Positions 44,948 through 56,689 of a stretch of DNA of 64,000 bases are shown here, piece by piece (within the stretch, counting starts at the first letter, position 1; every line of letters starts with the position of its first letter). The notes under the pieces are model-generated. The model saw nothing but the letters and a program-made list of their open reading frames with translations, made no database searches and was not told the DNA's origin. The position numbers and the translations under genes were made by a program. The stretch comes from Paramarasmius palmivorus (Eukaryota; Basidiomycota; Agaricomycetes; Agaricales; Marasmiaceae): positions 620,001 through 684,000 of the forward strand of contig JAYKXP010000021.1 in NCBI GenBank assembly GCA_037176845.1. Direction: 5' to 3'.

Positions 44948-47900
44948 ATGACGGGCCACCTAAATCCACCAAGTCAATTGCCACAGCCGTCAGTTTCATT
45001 GAGGCCAAGAGCAAGTACAAGATCTTCACCCGCGTTGAGATCCCCGAAATTTGCTTTTCAACCATCATCACCGCCTTCACGTTCACCTCCTTCTGTATCA
45101 CCAGTACCGGAACGGCGCCCTATACACGATGGCGCTGGCCCTACAGTTGCTTCACAGCCGAGAAAGCTGAAGAAAAGTCCAAGTCGTTCTGGTAGCATTA
45201 ATGCTAGCAAGGAGAAGGGTCAGAAAAGCTCGGGATGCAATTCGTCTAGCAGCGATCGGACCTCAAAATCTGCTTCCGTTGCAGCAGCCGTGGAGGAGGC
45301 AGATAGGCGATTAGGGGATAATGGATTAGGAGCTAAAGCAAGCTGGGATACGACCCCAAAACAGGAGCCTAGCTCTGTTCGAAACAGGGCATTCACTGGG
45401 GTTGGGGTTGGTGCTCGAAGGTTGACAGTGGCAGCGCCAACTCGAGTCGCTAGCGCCATTGGCAATTCATTGGTTTCCGCAGCTACCGTTTCCGATGATA
45501 AGGGAACTATCGCCGTTCCTGATCGCAAGGCCGAGCAGGCTACTCCAGCCCCCTCGAATTCTAATACACAGAGCTCTGCTTCGCGCATGTCCTTTCTGCC
45601 GCCCCCTCGAGTGAGAGCCGTGACACTTGGTGGGACTGCTACAGTTGGTGCAAGGACCACGTCCACATCCACACCCATAAAGTCTACCGTGACTCCTACG
45701 AAACCCATTTCATCGCGACTTTTACCGGCCTCCGCATCACCGGTTACGCCAAGAACGGTACCGTCTCCTAAATCATCGCTGAAATCGCGCTCTACACCTT
45801 CCTCTCCACCGCCACCACCGTCTACAGCCTCTTCACCTCCTGCTGTACCGCCGAAGTCGCGGCTACGAAGAGTAACTTCTACGACACCAATTACCTCTAC
45901 ATTGTCCCCTTCCTTATCTTCTCCACCACAAACAACCACCCTATCCGTGCACAGAACGCCGTCTACATCGAAACTTGCCAGAAGGCCAAGCACAAACCAA
46001 TCACTTCCGCGGCCGCGATATAACAGTACACCTGGCCCTGGATCCGGGCCTTTGCTGATTCCCAGATCTTCCTCACCCAGTTCACTGGTGACGTCGCCGA
46101 AATTAAAACCGTTACTCTTATCGCCATACGCAAGACTTGAATCCCGTGGGATTGAGGTGTTTGTTGATGAACGTGAAATGGGGACAGCATTAGAAACTGA
46201 CAAGGGGAAGAATGACGTCCTGGGTGAGTTGGGGCAAGGAAAGAGTCTACTCGATTCTACTATACACGGTACGTGTTCATCGTCCTCTGACTTTGTCTTT
46301 TGCTGGTTATGTCACCAATGTCTCTCATTATTTTCTTCGATCTTGTGATTGGCTTTCTGACTTGTGAGGGGTCGAATCGAGGTCGAATCATTCATCCCAT
46401 CATCATTATACGGTCTCTGACGGAGTTCTTTCAATCGCTGTTCAAGTATTTCAAATATGATCTAGCACAGCGCGTGGGTTGAATCCTGTTGAATCGCCAG
46501 GTGAATTATAGCCGAGTTCCCATTCCTTTCATTCATATAATTATCTCGTTCAGTACCCCATATGTATTCATTCATTCCAAGTCATTAAAATTCGTATTGG
46601 GCTAGTTTAACATTGGGCTATCCTCCTTTCGCGCTCTAGATTTAATTCCATGTTTTTTTTTTTTTCACTTGGATCATTCATTTCTCGGACGTTTCATCTG
46701 TCGAAACGGGTATCGATATCGTTTTTCCGCCGCTGTGGTCCCGACGTTTTTCAACCTTTTTTCTTTGCTTACGTCGTTCTCTTGCATCTTACCTCTGTCT
46801 CCCATCTTTTCATCTCTGCTTTCTTTTAATCGTGCTGACGCTGATATTGCAGACACGCCGGGAGAAGTGGTAAAGACGAGCGCCCTCGCCACGAGTCAGA
46901 TTGATACTCCGACCCGGGAGCGACAGCTGAAGAACCGGGCGTCATCTACAGGGTCAAGCATTCCATCTTCGAGGAAAACCTCGATGACTGATTCTTCAAG
47001 TATGTTTTTTTCATGTTGCTAATGCTTGGGTTACCTAAAACTTCATCGATAGGGATGCCTACAAGATCAAGTACTGCAACCACTAGCACGATGTCTCCTC
47101 CCTCTTCATTGCGCGCTACTAGCAGGTCGTCTATGGCTGTGCCCACTACACATACTCCGAACACATCGCCCAATTCCTCAAGGCCTAGCACGTCAACTTC
47201 GAATTCACATTCTAGCCCTAGGCGCACCTCGACGACGGCGAAACCAACTGCAGCTTCAACCAGAACATCTGCAACGCGAATTTCCTCGAGACCCAGCACA
47301 TCGACATCAACATCGACGCTGAAAATTGCTACTCGTCCTACTTCACCGCCCAATTCATCGCCTGCGTCATCATCTCAACAAACAGACCATTCTCCCCAAC
47401 CTTCGGTGACAACTTCACATAGTATTGAAGCTGTCACGGGGCTTCAGTCGCAGCAGTCCCTCAATTCGGGCAATACGGTGATTGGACCCATTCCATCGTC
47501 TCGGCCAACTTTCAGCCCTGTCGTTCCACGACCTAGAGCCGTTTCATCTTCCTCTGTGAAGGGTCCGAGGGAACCGAAAATCACCTCTCGTAGTAAGCAG
47601 TGTTTTCATGTGATAATGTTAGAACAAGAACTTCCCTAACATACCTTTACAGGAAACATTGTTGGTGTAACGACACCTGACCACTCACCTACCTCGCCTT
47701 CGTCATTACGATACTCTCCAGATGGTATGTTTGTTGCTCCGAATTGTCGCCACCAATGTTAATGCATTCCCTGACAGTCATCTCCCACACTGCACCCGCG
47801 ACTGAGCTACCTCAAATGTCTTCTTCCAGTGATGTGCTACCACCTTCAAGATTGGAAACTTCCAATTCGTTCTCTTCCATTATCTCCGTATATTCCTCGT

Positions 47901-50900
47901 TACCATCAGCTTCTTCTACTGCGACAACATTTCGAGATTCCTCATATTCAGCTGCCAGCACGGCACATCCACCACCCTCGATACTTTCTTCCTCCTCTGA
48001 CACACCTTCATCACCACGGTCGACATATGCAGCGCCTGCGCCTTCTTCTATCTTCGGCATGCCTCTGAATGCGGGGACTGATCCATCCCGAAGGGAACGA
48101 GGAAAAATGAGGAAGCCGATACCTTCGTTCGGAGGTGCAACGGCACAGAGTACAGACGACAATGGGGATTGGGACCGCTGGCGCACGAGCTCGCTGTCAA
48201 GTGGTAGTTACGGTACCTTTAGAACGGCGAAGATGAAGGATGAGGATGGCCGGTGTAGCAATGGAGATCCGGGAGGCTCAATCGGATCAGCGTCTTCTTC
48301 TGGTATTGGTCAAGGGAAGGCAACGACAACGTCCGTGCCGACTTCAACACCTTCAATATCTTTTTTACCAGAGCTATCGCTCGGTGGCGCTCTACTCGAC
48401 AAAGCGCTGTCTTTGCAAAGTCTATCTGCGGATGCTGGTCCAGACCAAAGCAAGTCTATTGCAGGTGAAGACGCAGGTAAGATTAACAATGGCATCTCAT
48501 TTCACAATTCTGACATGTGCTTGCAGCTGCACCGGAAACACTTTGTGACGAACTGCCGAGACCAGTCAATACGCGACAGACGCTCGCCGCCGAAACGAAC
48601 ATGGCCGACAACCTGGATAACGTACAGCCGCCCATTGAGTCCAAGGCAGCAACGCCGTGTGTCCAGCTACCCGCGGAGGAGAAACGGAGCCGGATAGACA
48701 CTCGATCTTCTCATCAACGTCCTTTCAGTGATCATAGGCCTCTATCTCCTCAAAGTCCTTCGGCCCGTAGATCCTCCACTCTTCAGAAACTCCCTTACAA
48801 TGAAATGAAGCAACTGTTGTCGAAACCTTCTACGCCGACAGGAACAACAGGCCCAAGAGTCCCCAGCCCTTGCATCCCATCTGACCATCCAGTTTTTCGT
48901 CCATTGCGTACAACGCCTCCCAGAGATGTAGCCCGTCAACCAAGTGAAACAAGTCCGCGAACCCCCAGTCCGTCTTTCACGATAGCATACCTTACTCCAA
49001 GTGATGTCGATACTACAAATGGTGGGGACATAACGCCCACTCCAGCAGAAGAAATCATGTTGGCGTACAAGCGCCAGACTCAGAGACATTCGGCAATTGA
49101 GCGAAGCATCGAGGAAGCGGAGAGGTTGGTTGGAGAAATGGAAAGAGAAGCCAGGAATGAGGCAGAAGCAAAGCTCAAAGCAGAGGTTTTACGAGCTGCA
49201 GAATTAGAGAAAGGGAAGAAGGAGATGAGTATGAGGAAAGGAGACTTAAACCAACTCCCTCGGCGTGAAGCATCAATGCCATTTACACCAACCTTTCCGT
49301 CAGCGAGCACAGACTTGAATGCGTCCAGCGACGAGAAGGTCGCAAAGTCACATGATACTTCGCCCCCAACACCGTCTCATGCTGTCTTCGGATCTTTGGG
49401 AACAGTTGTCGCTGTAGGAGATGGAGACGATCCTGACCTACAAATGTCTTGGAGCCCTCCTTTAGGAAAAGGTTTCGTATCTGGACCTGGGGGCAAAGAT
49501 TCAAAGGGTACTCGGGGTCACACCTCTTGTGTGGCAGTCAGCAAAGGAAAAGGACATAATCTTCACGGACGACCTAGCCTACAGGAATACTCAACGTCCA
49601 CAAAACAAACTTTGGTATCAACACCCTCTGTGAACGACGACTCCAGTGGTTCGTTACCCTCAGTGTAGCATTTCCAAATAAGCTGATGACTTATCCAGTG
49701 TTCACAGCTGGCCAATTAGTCGAAATTCCTCCTCAAAAGGAGTCAATTGCCAGTTGTGGGTTTCTATTGTTGAGGCGAATGGTAACATACTAACTACGTC
49801 TATTAGCACCCTTGGCAACTACCCCAACTAGCGTCACTGTGACTGGTCACGGGCATTCCTCGAGTAAGAGCAGGATTTGGAATATCATGAAACGTATATC
49901 GACAGGGGCTCTGCGGGACAAGTACCACCGCGATGTCCCTGATTCGCCGTCAGATAGTCCCCCGCCGCCCGTGCCCGCACTACCAGAGAAGCTTGCGAAG
50001 AGGATGAAGAGTGCAGATCGGTTGGCCTCAACGCCCATTGATTCTCCTCCGAGAAATCTCCGAAGCCGCCGGTCCGTCGGAACTGACAGGCCCGGAACTG
50101 GTGTAGAATCTCGTGGAACGATGTACAGCAACTCGCCGACTACCACGACTGAGAGCTCCCTCTCTATGAAAACGGCGACTCGCTCATCCTCGCCTGTTTC
50201 CTCGTCTGAAGTCACCTCCTCTCAATTCTTCCCGGTGTCTCGCAGCTCGAGAAGTTCGGTCAGCTCATGCAAGGAAGACCCCCCGCCGCTCCCTTCTAAA
50301 GTGACTCTTAACTCTGCACTGAGTTCGCCAGGTTTGCCAAGGCATATCTTGTCTCCAAGCGAGCTTTCTAAACTTCAGAAGAGTATAGAGAGTGAGCGGG
50401 ACGCTTTGACCGAGTACAAGAGGATACCACCCAGGCCTTCCTTATCTACCAGTACCACCGGGCCCTCTTCATCATCGTTGGAATCTTCATCACAATCATT
50501 GTTTTCGCATCCACATTCAAGAGGCCAACGTTCAATCGACGATTGGATGATTATCTCCACTCCTGCAGAGGAGAAGCCACCCTTCTCACTTCCTGTCCCT
50601 CCTTCAAAGAATAGGAGAAGAGAAAAGGCTCCCCAAAGCGAAGATCTACGTTCCACATCCCCCGCTATTCCGGAGTTTCCGACTACAATCTTACTCAATT
50701 CCACTTCAAGGGAGCGAGCTGATCTCTCGGCATCTCCTACCATACCAGAGTTTTCAACATCCACCCCAATCAATTCATGGTCAAGCAAACTCCATGCAAA
50801 TTCCCGTTCGTCTCCTAGGCTTCCAGCACGACCAAGTACTGCTCCAACTCCTCCTTCCCCCATCCGGCCGTCCATGAAACCCGATCTTGCGATATCGTCC

Positions 50901-51194
50901 ATCCCTGAATCCACTTCCGCTACCTCATCCTCATTACCTGGTTCCAAAGGGCGAAAATCTACGTCATCGATACCGACACCTGCAGGGCGCTCTATGATGA
51001 TTTTCCGTGAACTTCCGAAGACGCAATCGAAAAGGCTACCGGCGCTCACAGAACAGCAGAAAGCGGACAAGTGGGATGCTTTGTTAGAGAAGAGCGCTGC
51101 CGCAGGTGGTACGCTTCACATTCGACCTGATGTAGATCAGCTTGAGTCAGACAACTTGAGGTTCTCGATTACAGACAGCGAATTCGGCTTATAG
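44948..51194 (+). CDS. very large Ser/Thr/Pro-rich disordered protein, unknown function
   Basis: Exons 44948-46268, 46853-46999, 47053-47592, 47653-47724, 47778-48476, 48527-49648, 49699-49752 and 49807-51194 sum to 5343 bp, 1780 residues. Every intron is phase 1, so every internal exon is a multiple of 3. An in-frame TGA sits directly before the ATG. Nearly the whole protein is Ser/Thr/Pro-rich, with basic SP/TP sites that look like kinase targets. One charged coiled coil spans about 49060-49240 (RSIEEAERLVGEMEREARNE). A conserved-looking motif SRIWNIMKRISTGALRDKY starts exon 8. The end reads TEQQKADKWDALLEKSAAAG and DQLESDNLRFSITDSEFGL. The first intron is 584 bp, about ten times the local norm. 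No signal peptide or membrane segment. I do not recognise a family; a scaffold for cell-polarity or signalling is only a guess. Confidence 0.8.
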
Positions 51195-51484
51195 CATTTG
51201 GTACGGGCTACCGATGTACCCATCCTTTCTTTTTTCAACGGATTCATGTGTCTCATTTGCTGGTTATTACACTTCCTGTCTCTACGTTCACGATGTGTTA
51301 CTATCGATGCTTCTGCTTTTTGGCTCCACCTTCTTGTAAAACATAGACTCGCATCGTTACTTGCTTTCCTATTATAGCATGTACATTTTGTATACTTTAG
51401 ACAATGCAGATTATACCCGATTGGGATGATTGATACCTGCGATAAATGTTGATTCTCGAAATAAGTACAGTAACGATACATGCA
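51195..51484. other. convergent intergenic region
   Basis: 290 bp between stops of the large disordered-protein gene and the M16-like gene; 3' UTR sequence only. Confidence 0.5.
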
Positions 51485-54400
51485 TCATACGATGTGCTCA
51501 GCACCCAAGGAATGCTTGAAACCGGCTACGTCCTGTATATAGGTGGCACCTTTGATGACCTTCTTCTCTTCGTGAAGGACTGGATGTTTTTCCACTAGGG
51601 ATGGTATAGAATCAAGTAGGTTCTCGTGCTCCTCCCGATCGTTGCTGAGAACACCGGCCCAATAATTCCGGAATTCAAACAACGTTGGGTTACGGGTCAG
51701 ATTTTCCTGCGCTTCTTGCCACTTCTGTGAAACGTTGAAGCCTAATCTATCTGATCCGTATTCGTCCAGAAGTGCTTTAAAGGCCTCGGCGGCCTGAGCA
51801 CTAACACGTCTGATCTTCTGCGGATTCTGAGAACACATATGGACCGACAGCTTCGAGCGTGATTTGGACGACGGGATGACATTAGAAGCAAAGAGCGAAC
51901 GGACATCCGCAATTGTGACCGTCTTCAGGACTTCTTCGGAAAATTTGCCTTCAAAGAGGCACCCATTAACATCGTCAATCTGACATTCATTGACCTTCCA
52001 CTCACCGTGCTCGAAACCTAGTCCATCGTTCCAGAGATGAGAGTCATACCAGTTTGCGACATCAACAGGATTAGTGGGATTCAAAGCCCATCCGCCTCTG
52101 AATGGCCTCCTGAACTCCTTCAAATTTGCATCGGTGAGCAAATCCAAGAATCCCTTAATGTTCTCCAGTAGGGCTTCCAGCCTTTCCTCGACGTAGGCAG
52201 GGTCCCTTTCTCCCTGAGTTCCAAATACAATGCCTTGCTCGGTCCTATCGTACATCCTCAACAATTCGCATCGTACTTCGCGACTTATCTCACCCAGGAC
52301 ATCCGATAGAGAGATGAAGAGTAACCGGGAGAGGATCAAAGCTGTAGCGTCGCGATGTCGGTCAGACATGGATCCGATATGGAGATAGAATGTGAGCGCA
52401 GATTGGATCTCTTCGGGGTCAGGAACCTTTTCGGTGCGAATAAAGTTACACCCTACCGAACCAATATGGTCAAAGGCAATTCAACGTCAAAGATCGAAAC
52501 CTTACCAGGTGGAAGAGTCAAACCAGGGCTCTCAATCTCAGCGAAGCTTTGGGCGGCAGGACCGAACCCAGTTTCGGCAGCATCTGCGATCTTCGCCGTT
52601 TCCTATGATCGCCTTAATCAATGACACTCGATATAGCCTCGTATGGTTCTTGCTCACCTCCGAAGGTACGTTTCCGTGTACGAAGATCAACATCCGCACT
52701 TGGGACGTCATGTTGCTGCGGAAGTCGCCTATTTCCTCTATAGTTACCGGAGCTGTGGGGCAAACAATGAGCCCAATCGTCAGTGTTGAGTTCAGTCCCG
52801 AAACTTACTATCCAGTTCTCTCGCGATCTCCTCGTACGTCCATTCGTTCTGAGCCGTGAGATACAGTAGGTATTCATCTGATAAAGCCCTTGGAGGACGT
52901 AACATACGGCTGAGAGTCACCGCCCTCATCTGGAATGAGACCACACGTTAGATAAGACAGTTGCGGGCCAGCACGTCACTCACCAATTGCGTCGTTTCCT
53001 CCACCTTCTTTGCATTCACAGAGAGATTCCTAACACCAGCCAAGACACTCTGAATGACCAACCAGAGCTTGTCTGTATATCCATAAAATACAAGCGTAAA
53101 CCCGCTTGGCCGGGGCATGATCATGTATTGATGACCTGCCAGGAATGCGGCGTATGTGATACCAACAAGGGCATCTTGCACTAGCTTGGCGAAGAACCTT
53201 TGGGCATGTCAAATAGGTGCGAAAGAAACAGCAAGGCTCGATTTACATATTGAGGACGCTCTTTCGTAAAGAACCCAGCGTTACAGGGCTGGCCAGTGGT
53301 CAGTCTTTCGTTTGTATAGATTTTGGTAGCCATACCTTCGAACGTCGACCACGACGGATGTCTTGGGGACGTTTGCATGCATGCTCCATAAACTTCCGAA
53401 AGCCGTATCTTTGACCTTGACTGGACGCGGTGCGTCGGGTGCCTGTTGCAATGAAATCGATCACCAGTTCGATTCCTATGTGTCCACCAACTTACAGTCA
53501 CCTCCCGATAAAACTTCGTAGGGATAAATCCATTTGGCTCTGGCAGAGTAAATTCTGGGATGATAGCCGCACGCTCTGCCTGTACCTTTGTAAGTTACTC
53601 GCCCCGGGAACCAATGATTAGACTCACTTCTTCAAGGTAGCTCTTCTCAAATTGGTGAACCCTATACAATGTCCCGTAGAAGGGATCCTTCTCCCAACGT
53701 CTCTCCGCATCAGGCAGTGCCAACTTCTCGTCCAATCTTGTAAAGCCTGCTTCCTTTGCACTCAAGACGATGCGAACGTTCTCAAGCTTCGCCTGTTGAA
53801 TATACTCATGGAACTTCTCTTCCTCGCCTTTCCCAATCACCTCGCCAATAGGAGTTACATATTCATCTCCCCACTCCCAGTTCGATCGAGGCGCAGCTAG
53901 CAATAACTCGGGTGGGAACGGTCTTTGCATGGTCTCTGAGATGAACATAGCATGGGGTTCTGCAGGAGCCTTTTCAGAGAACCTGAACCCGTTTGACATC
54001 AGCGACGCACAGTCGCGTTGGTGGTAAGGCTCGAGAGGACACTTGCTCCGCATGAAGGCGAGGTAGCTACTGATGACCAGAATGACGGAGCGATAGTTGA
54101 CTATAGACTGAGGAGTTAGCTTAGGATGGACAAACAGACATAGAGGTAGACTCACGAAGACCGTCATCTGTCAAGTCCAGGGTAAGCTCGAGATTATCAA
54201 TACCCCTCGCTATCGTCACAGGTGCACAACGCAGAGCGGTAATCCAATGAAGGCTTTCCAAGTATGCGTGCAATGATCCCAGACCCTTTTGTTCGAGTAA
54301 TAAAGAGAGCAGAAGCGCTGGCTTATGTCGCCACAGTGGCCCTTGCCAGTCAATAGGGTACATCACTTGGAGCTGTGGAATGTCTGCGCCCGCCTGAATC

Positions 54401-55554
54401 ATCGCAATTTTCTGTGAAGGTACGATTAGTATAGTTATGGTTCGTAGTTACGATGCACGTACCCCAGTTTCGTCGGGACCGACAGGGTGGTCGGTAATCA
54501 TTGGCAACGGATTTGCTTTCCGGTTGCGAATAGGGGAAAACATCGTTGCAGCAAGCTCCGCAAGTTCTTCGAGGGATTCTGTAGGCTCGATTGAATCAAC
54601 AGCAGTCGAAGAATGTCAACCAAGTGTCTGTACCTTTACCGACAATACATAAAGACATACGACTCGCACAGTACTCCTTCTCCCACCACTCCATGAGCTT
54701 CTTCCTAATCATCGTAATCACAGCTGGATCCTCCAAGATTTCTGTTTCTGCATTGCCCTGAGGTACCTTACCCGTGAGACGCAACACGTCGATCTTCTTG
54801 ACAATATCATCCGCCTTGGGCTGCCTCAGAACATGCCCATTCTTTGAGATATGCCTTAACACAGTTACTACGCGAAAGGACGCATCGGGAGCTTGTTCCT
54901 TGTGCTCGGTCACGAGAGTTTTAAGCTCTCGGGAGATACAGGTAGGGAGGAAGAGTGGACAGTGGAATAACGCGGAAAATCGGCGAAGGGCTTCCGAGAG
55001 ACGATTTGAGACAACGTTGAAGTGAAATTTCGTATTGGAAGCGTCCGTTTCTCCGTCGAATTCGCCGCGGTTTTTGCTGAGGAACTATTCGAGAACTATG
55101 AGACATTTCGTTGTGGATAGTGGCGAAGTGCATACCTCTGTGAACTCGTTCTCCTTCGGAAACTCTTTCGTGCCCTGGTGATACATGTTAGCCTGAACTT
55201 GCGAACAGCATCGATCTCACACTGACCATATGCAACACCCGAAAGCACAACAAAGTAAGACTTGGCATATCATCCTAGCCAAAACTACTCAGCAATCGTG
55301 TCTTCGAGGACTTCAAAAGCACTCACTGGATCCGAAAGATGTCCAACTGCAACATTCAAGCTCACAGCAGCCTTCGCAGCGTTTGAATCGTGGACCACTG
55401 TAACCTTCAACCCGTTTCTCAGCTTGATATACTGATATTCCCTATCGTCCGTTTCGGGTTTCTGAATCGGCCGCTCGTAGACATCGTAATGAGGTACGGA
55501 TTCATGCGCAGATGTTGCTCGTCGCCATTCGGGAGCTGGTTCACCGTTTGCCAT
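51485..55554 (-). CDS. M16 (insulysin / Ste23-like) metallopeptidase homologue lacking the zinc motif
   Basis: A full-length member of the insulin-degrading-enzyme family (four-domain clamshell, peptide degradation in cytosol or mitochondria). 5' exons 55327-55554, 55227-55274, 55136-55176, 54634-55076, 54463-54578, 54156-54411, 53628-54100 and 53496-53585 are phase-consistent; later exons run to the stop at 51485. Family pieces are YQYIKLRNGLKVTVVHD, AAVSLNVAVGHLSDPDDMP, GTKEFPKENEFT, TEHKEQAPDASFRV, GKESLEELAELA, LLEQKGLGSLHAYLE and VKVKDTAFGSLW. The active-site segment, which in the family reads HFCEHLLFMGT (zinc motif HxxEH), is here SLTLLCFRVLHMGT: same length, but both His and the Glu are replaced. 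The downstream Glu ligand (TEHKE) remains. So the fold should be kept, while proteolysis is probably lost. Confidence 0.85.
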
Positions 55555-56015
55555 CGTGAAAGTAAGAGACAGAGTACTGAGAGATCATGAGAGCCATCAG
55601 AACAAATATGACGGAATGGATTGGTTCAAGTGATCCAAGGCGATGAAGATTCGAGGCCGAACATGGTGGTTTGAATGCAAAAAGATAAAACTGCCGCAAG
55701 CCGTGGGCGCCCCGCGTACCCGACTCTCACCATCACCCAATGTTGGCCCTGGTTCCCATTCAGATGTGAGGCGTTTGAATCTCATTTCTTTTCTCAGATA
55801 GATAAGAAACTAAAGAAGGAACGTTTCTCGCCGTGATGATGCCCAGGACGTACCAGGTGATGCTGCGTCTTACATCGTCCCGCTCACAGCCTCCAGGCCA
55901 CCATCGAGGAAGGTCAGGCGACCTAGGATCATCATATATCCACTCAGAATCAGATCATTGATTTTCTTTCCTGATACACTTCATATTGTACAATCAATGC
56001 TTCTCTAGACCTCGC
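55555..56015. other. intergenic
   Basis: About 460 bp between the M16-like gene start and the end of the first inhibitor gene. Promoter of the M16-like gene; nothing else seen. Confidence 0.45.
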
Positions 56016-56622
56016 TCATTCGGCTCGGACGATCTCGAAGACCTCGGTCGGAAGGTACTGAGGAGGTAGAGACTTCGTGGCAACCAGTGGTTGGCATTTG
56101 ACCTGTGGGAGCCCAAGATCATGAGATACGTCGCTGACTCGCTCGACGAGTCCGCCCTTACCTGATCGTCGGTTTCTTCGGGAGCAACCCAGCCTTCGTT
56201 TTGATCCTGAGTTGTAATGCTGCGAAGAGAATTGGTGTGGACACCTCACGAGTAAAGAGGAGTGGACACACATGTAACGATTCTCCCCATGCTGCGGGAC
56301 AGCCTCGATGCGCCATTTCTCGGCACTTTCTTCGTCTTGAAGTAAGGCAAAGACTAAGCGGTCGATGTTGGCAGTTGGCGCGCCTTGCACCTTGAGGATG
56401 TAGCGGTTGGAGTCCTCCTTTTGTATTTCCCACTGTCGATGAAGGAACAATCAACAGCTGTAACATCTATATCATCAGAGATATGAAATCGACCTTGGGA
56501 TCTTCAACGCTGGGAGGAAGCACAACAACTCGCTTTGGAAGCAGGGAACGATCTTCGGCCTGTTTACGACCGACAGCTTTGTCAATGTTTCGGATGATGT
56601 AGAGGCCAGATTCAAGAGACAT
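56016..56622 (-). CDS. I66-type serine protease inhibitor (cospin-like beta-trefoil), copy A
   Basis: A small protein without signal peptide, of the type known from cospin of Coprinopsis, a trypsin-type protease inhibitor in fruiting bodies acting in defence against grazers. Four exons starting at 56622: MSLESGLYIIRNIDKAVGRK and EDRSLLPKRVVVLP; then WEIQKEDSNRYILKVQGAP to GENRYI; then TQDQNEGWVAPEETDDQ; then VKCQPLVATKSLPPQYLPTE, ending EIVRAE. Intron positions and phases match copies B and C. The family name rests on the start MSLE(S/T)G.Y.I, the EDRSLLPK block, W.(V/I)(E/Q)K and GWV; a related beta-trefoil family is the main alternative. Confidence 0.78.
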
Positions 56623-56681
56623 GTTGTATGAGACTCAGAGGATGGGTGAGGTTCTGCAGAGGTGTGAACTGACACATACGG

Positions 56682-56689
56682 TATATATA
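56682..56689 (-). promoter_or_regulatory. TATA box of inhibitor copy A
   Basis: TATATATA, about 60 bp upstream of the ATG at 56622; the same spacing occurs in copies B and C. Confidence 0.6.

Noticed and set aside
45220..46203. 327-residue minus-strand open frame
   Set aside because: Complement of the first exon of the large disordered-protein gene. The plus-strand model is phase-consistent over eight exons; the minus frame has acidic low complexity and no splice partners.
50375..51070. 231-residue minus-strand open frame
   Set aside because: Antisense shadow of the last exon of the same large gene, with the skewed composition expected of a complement of Ser/Pro codons.
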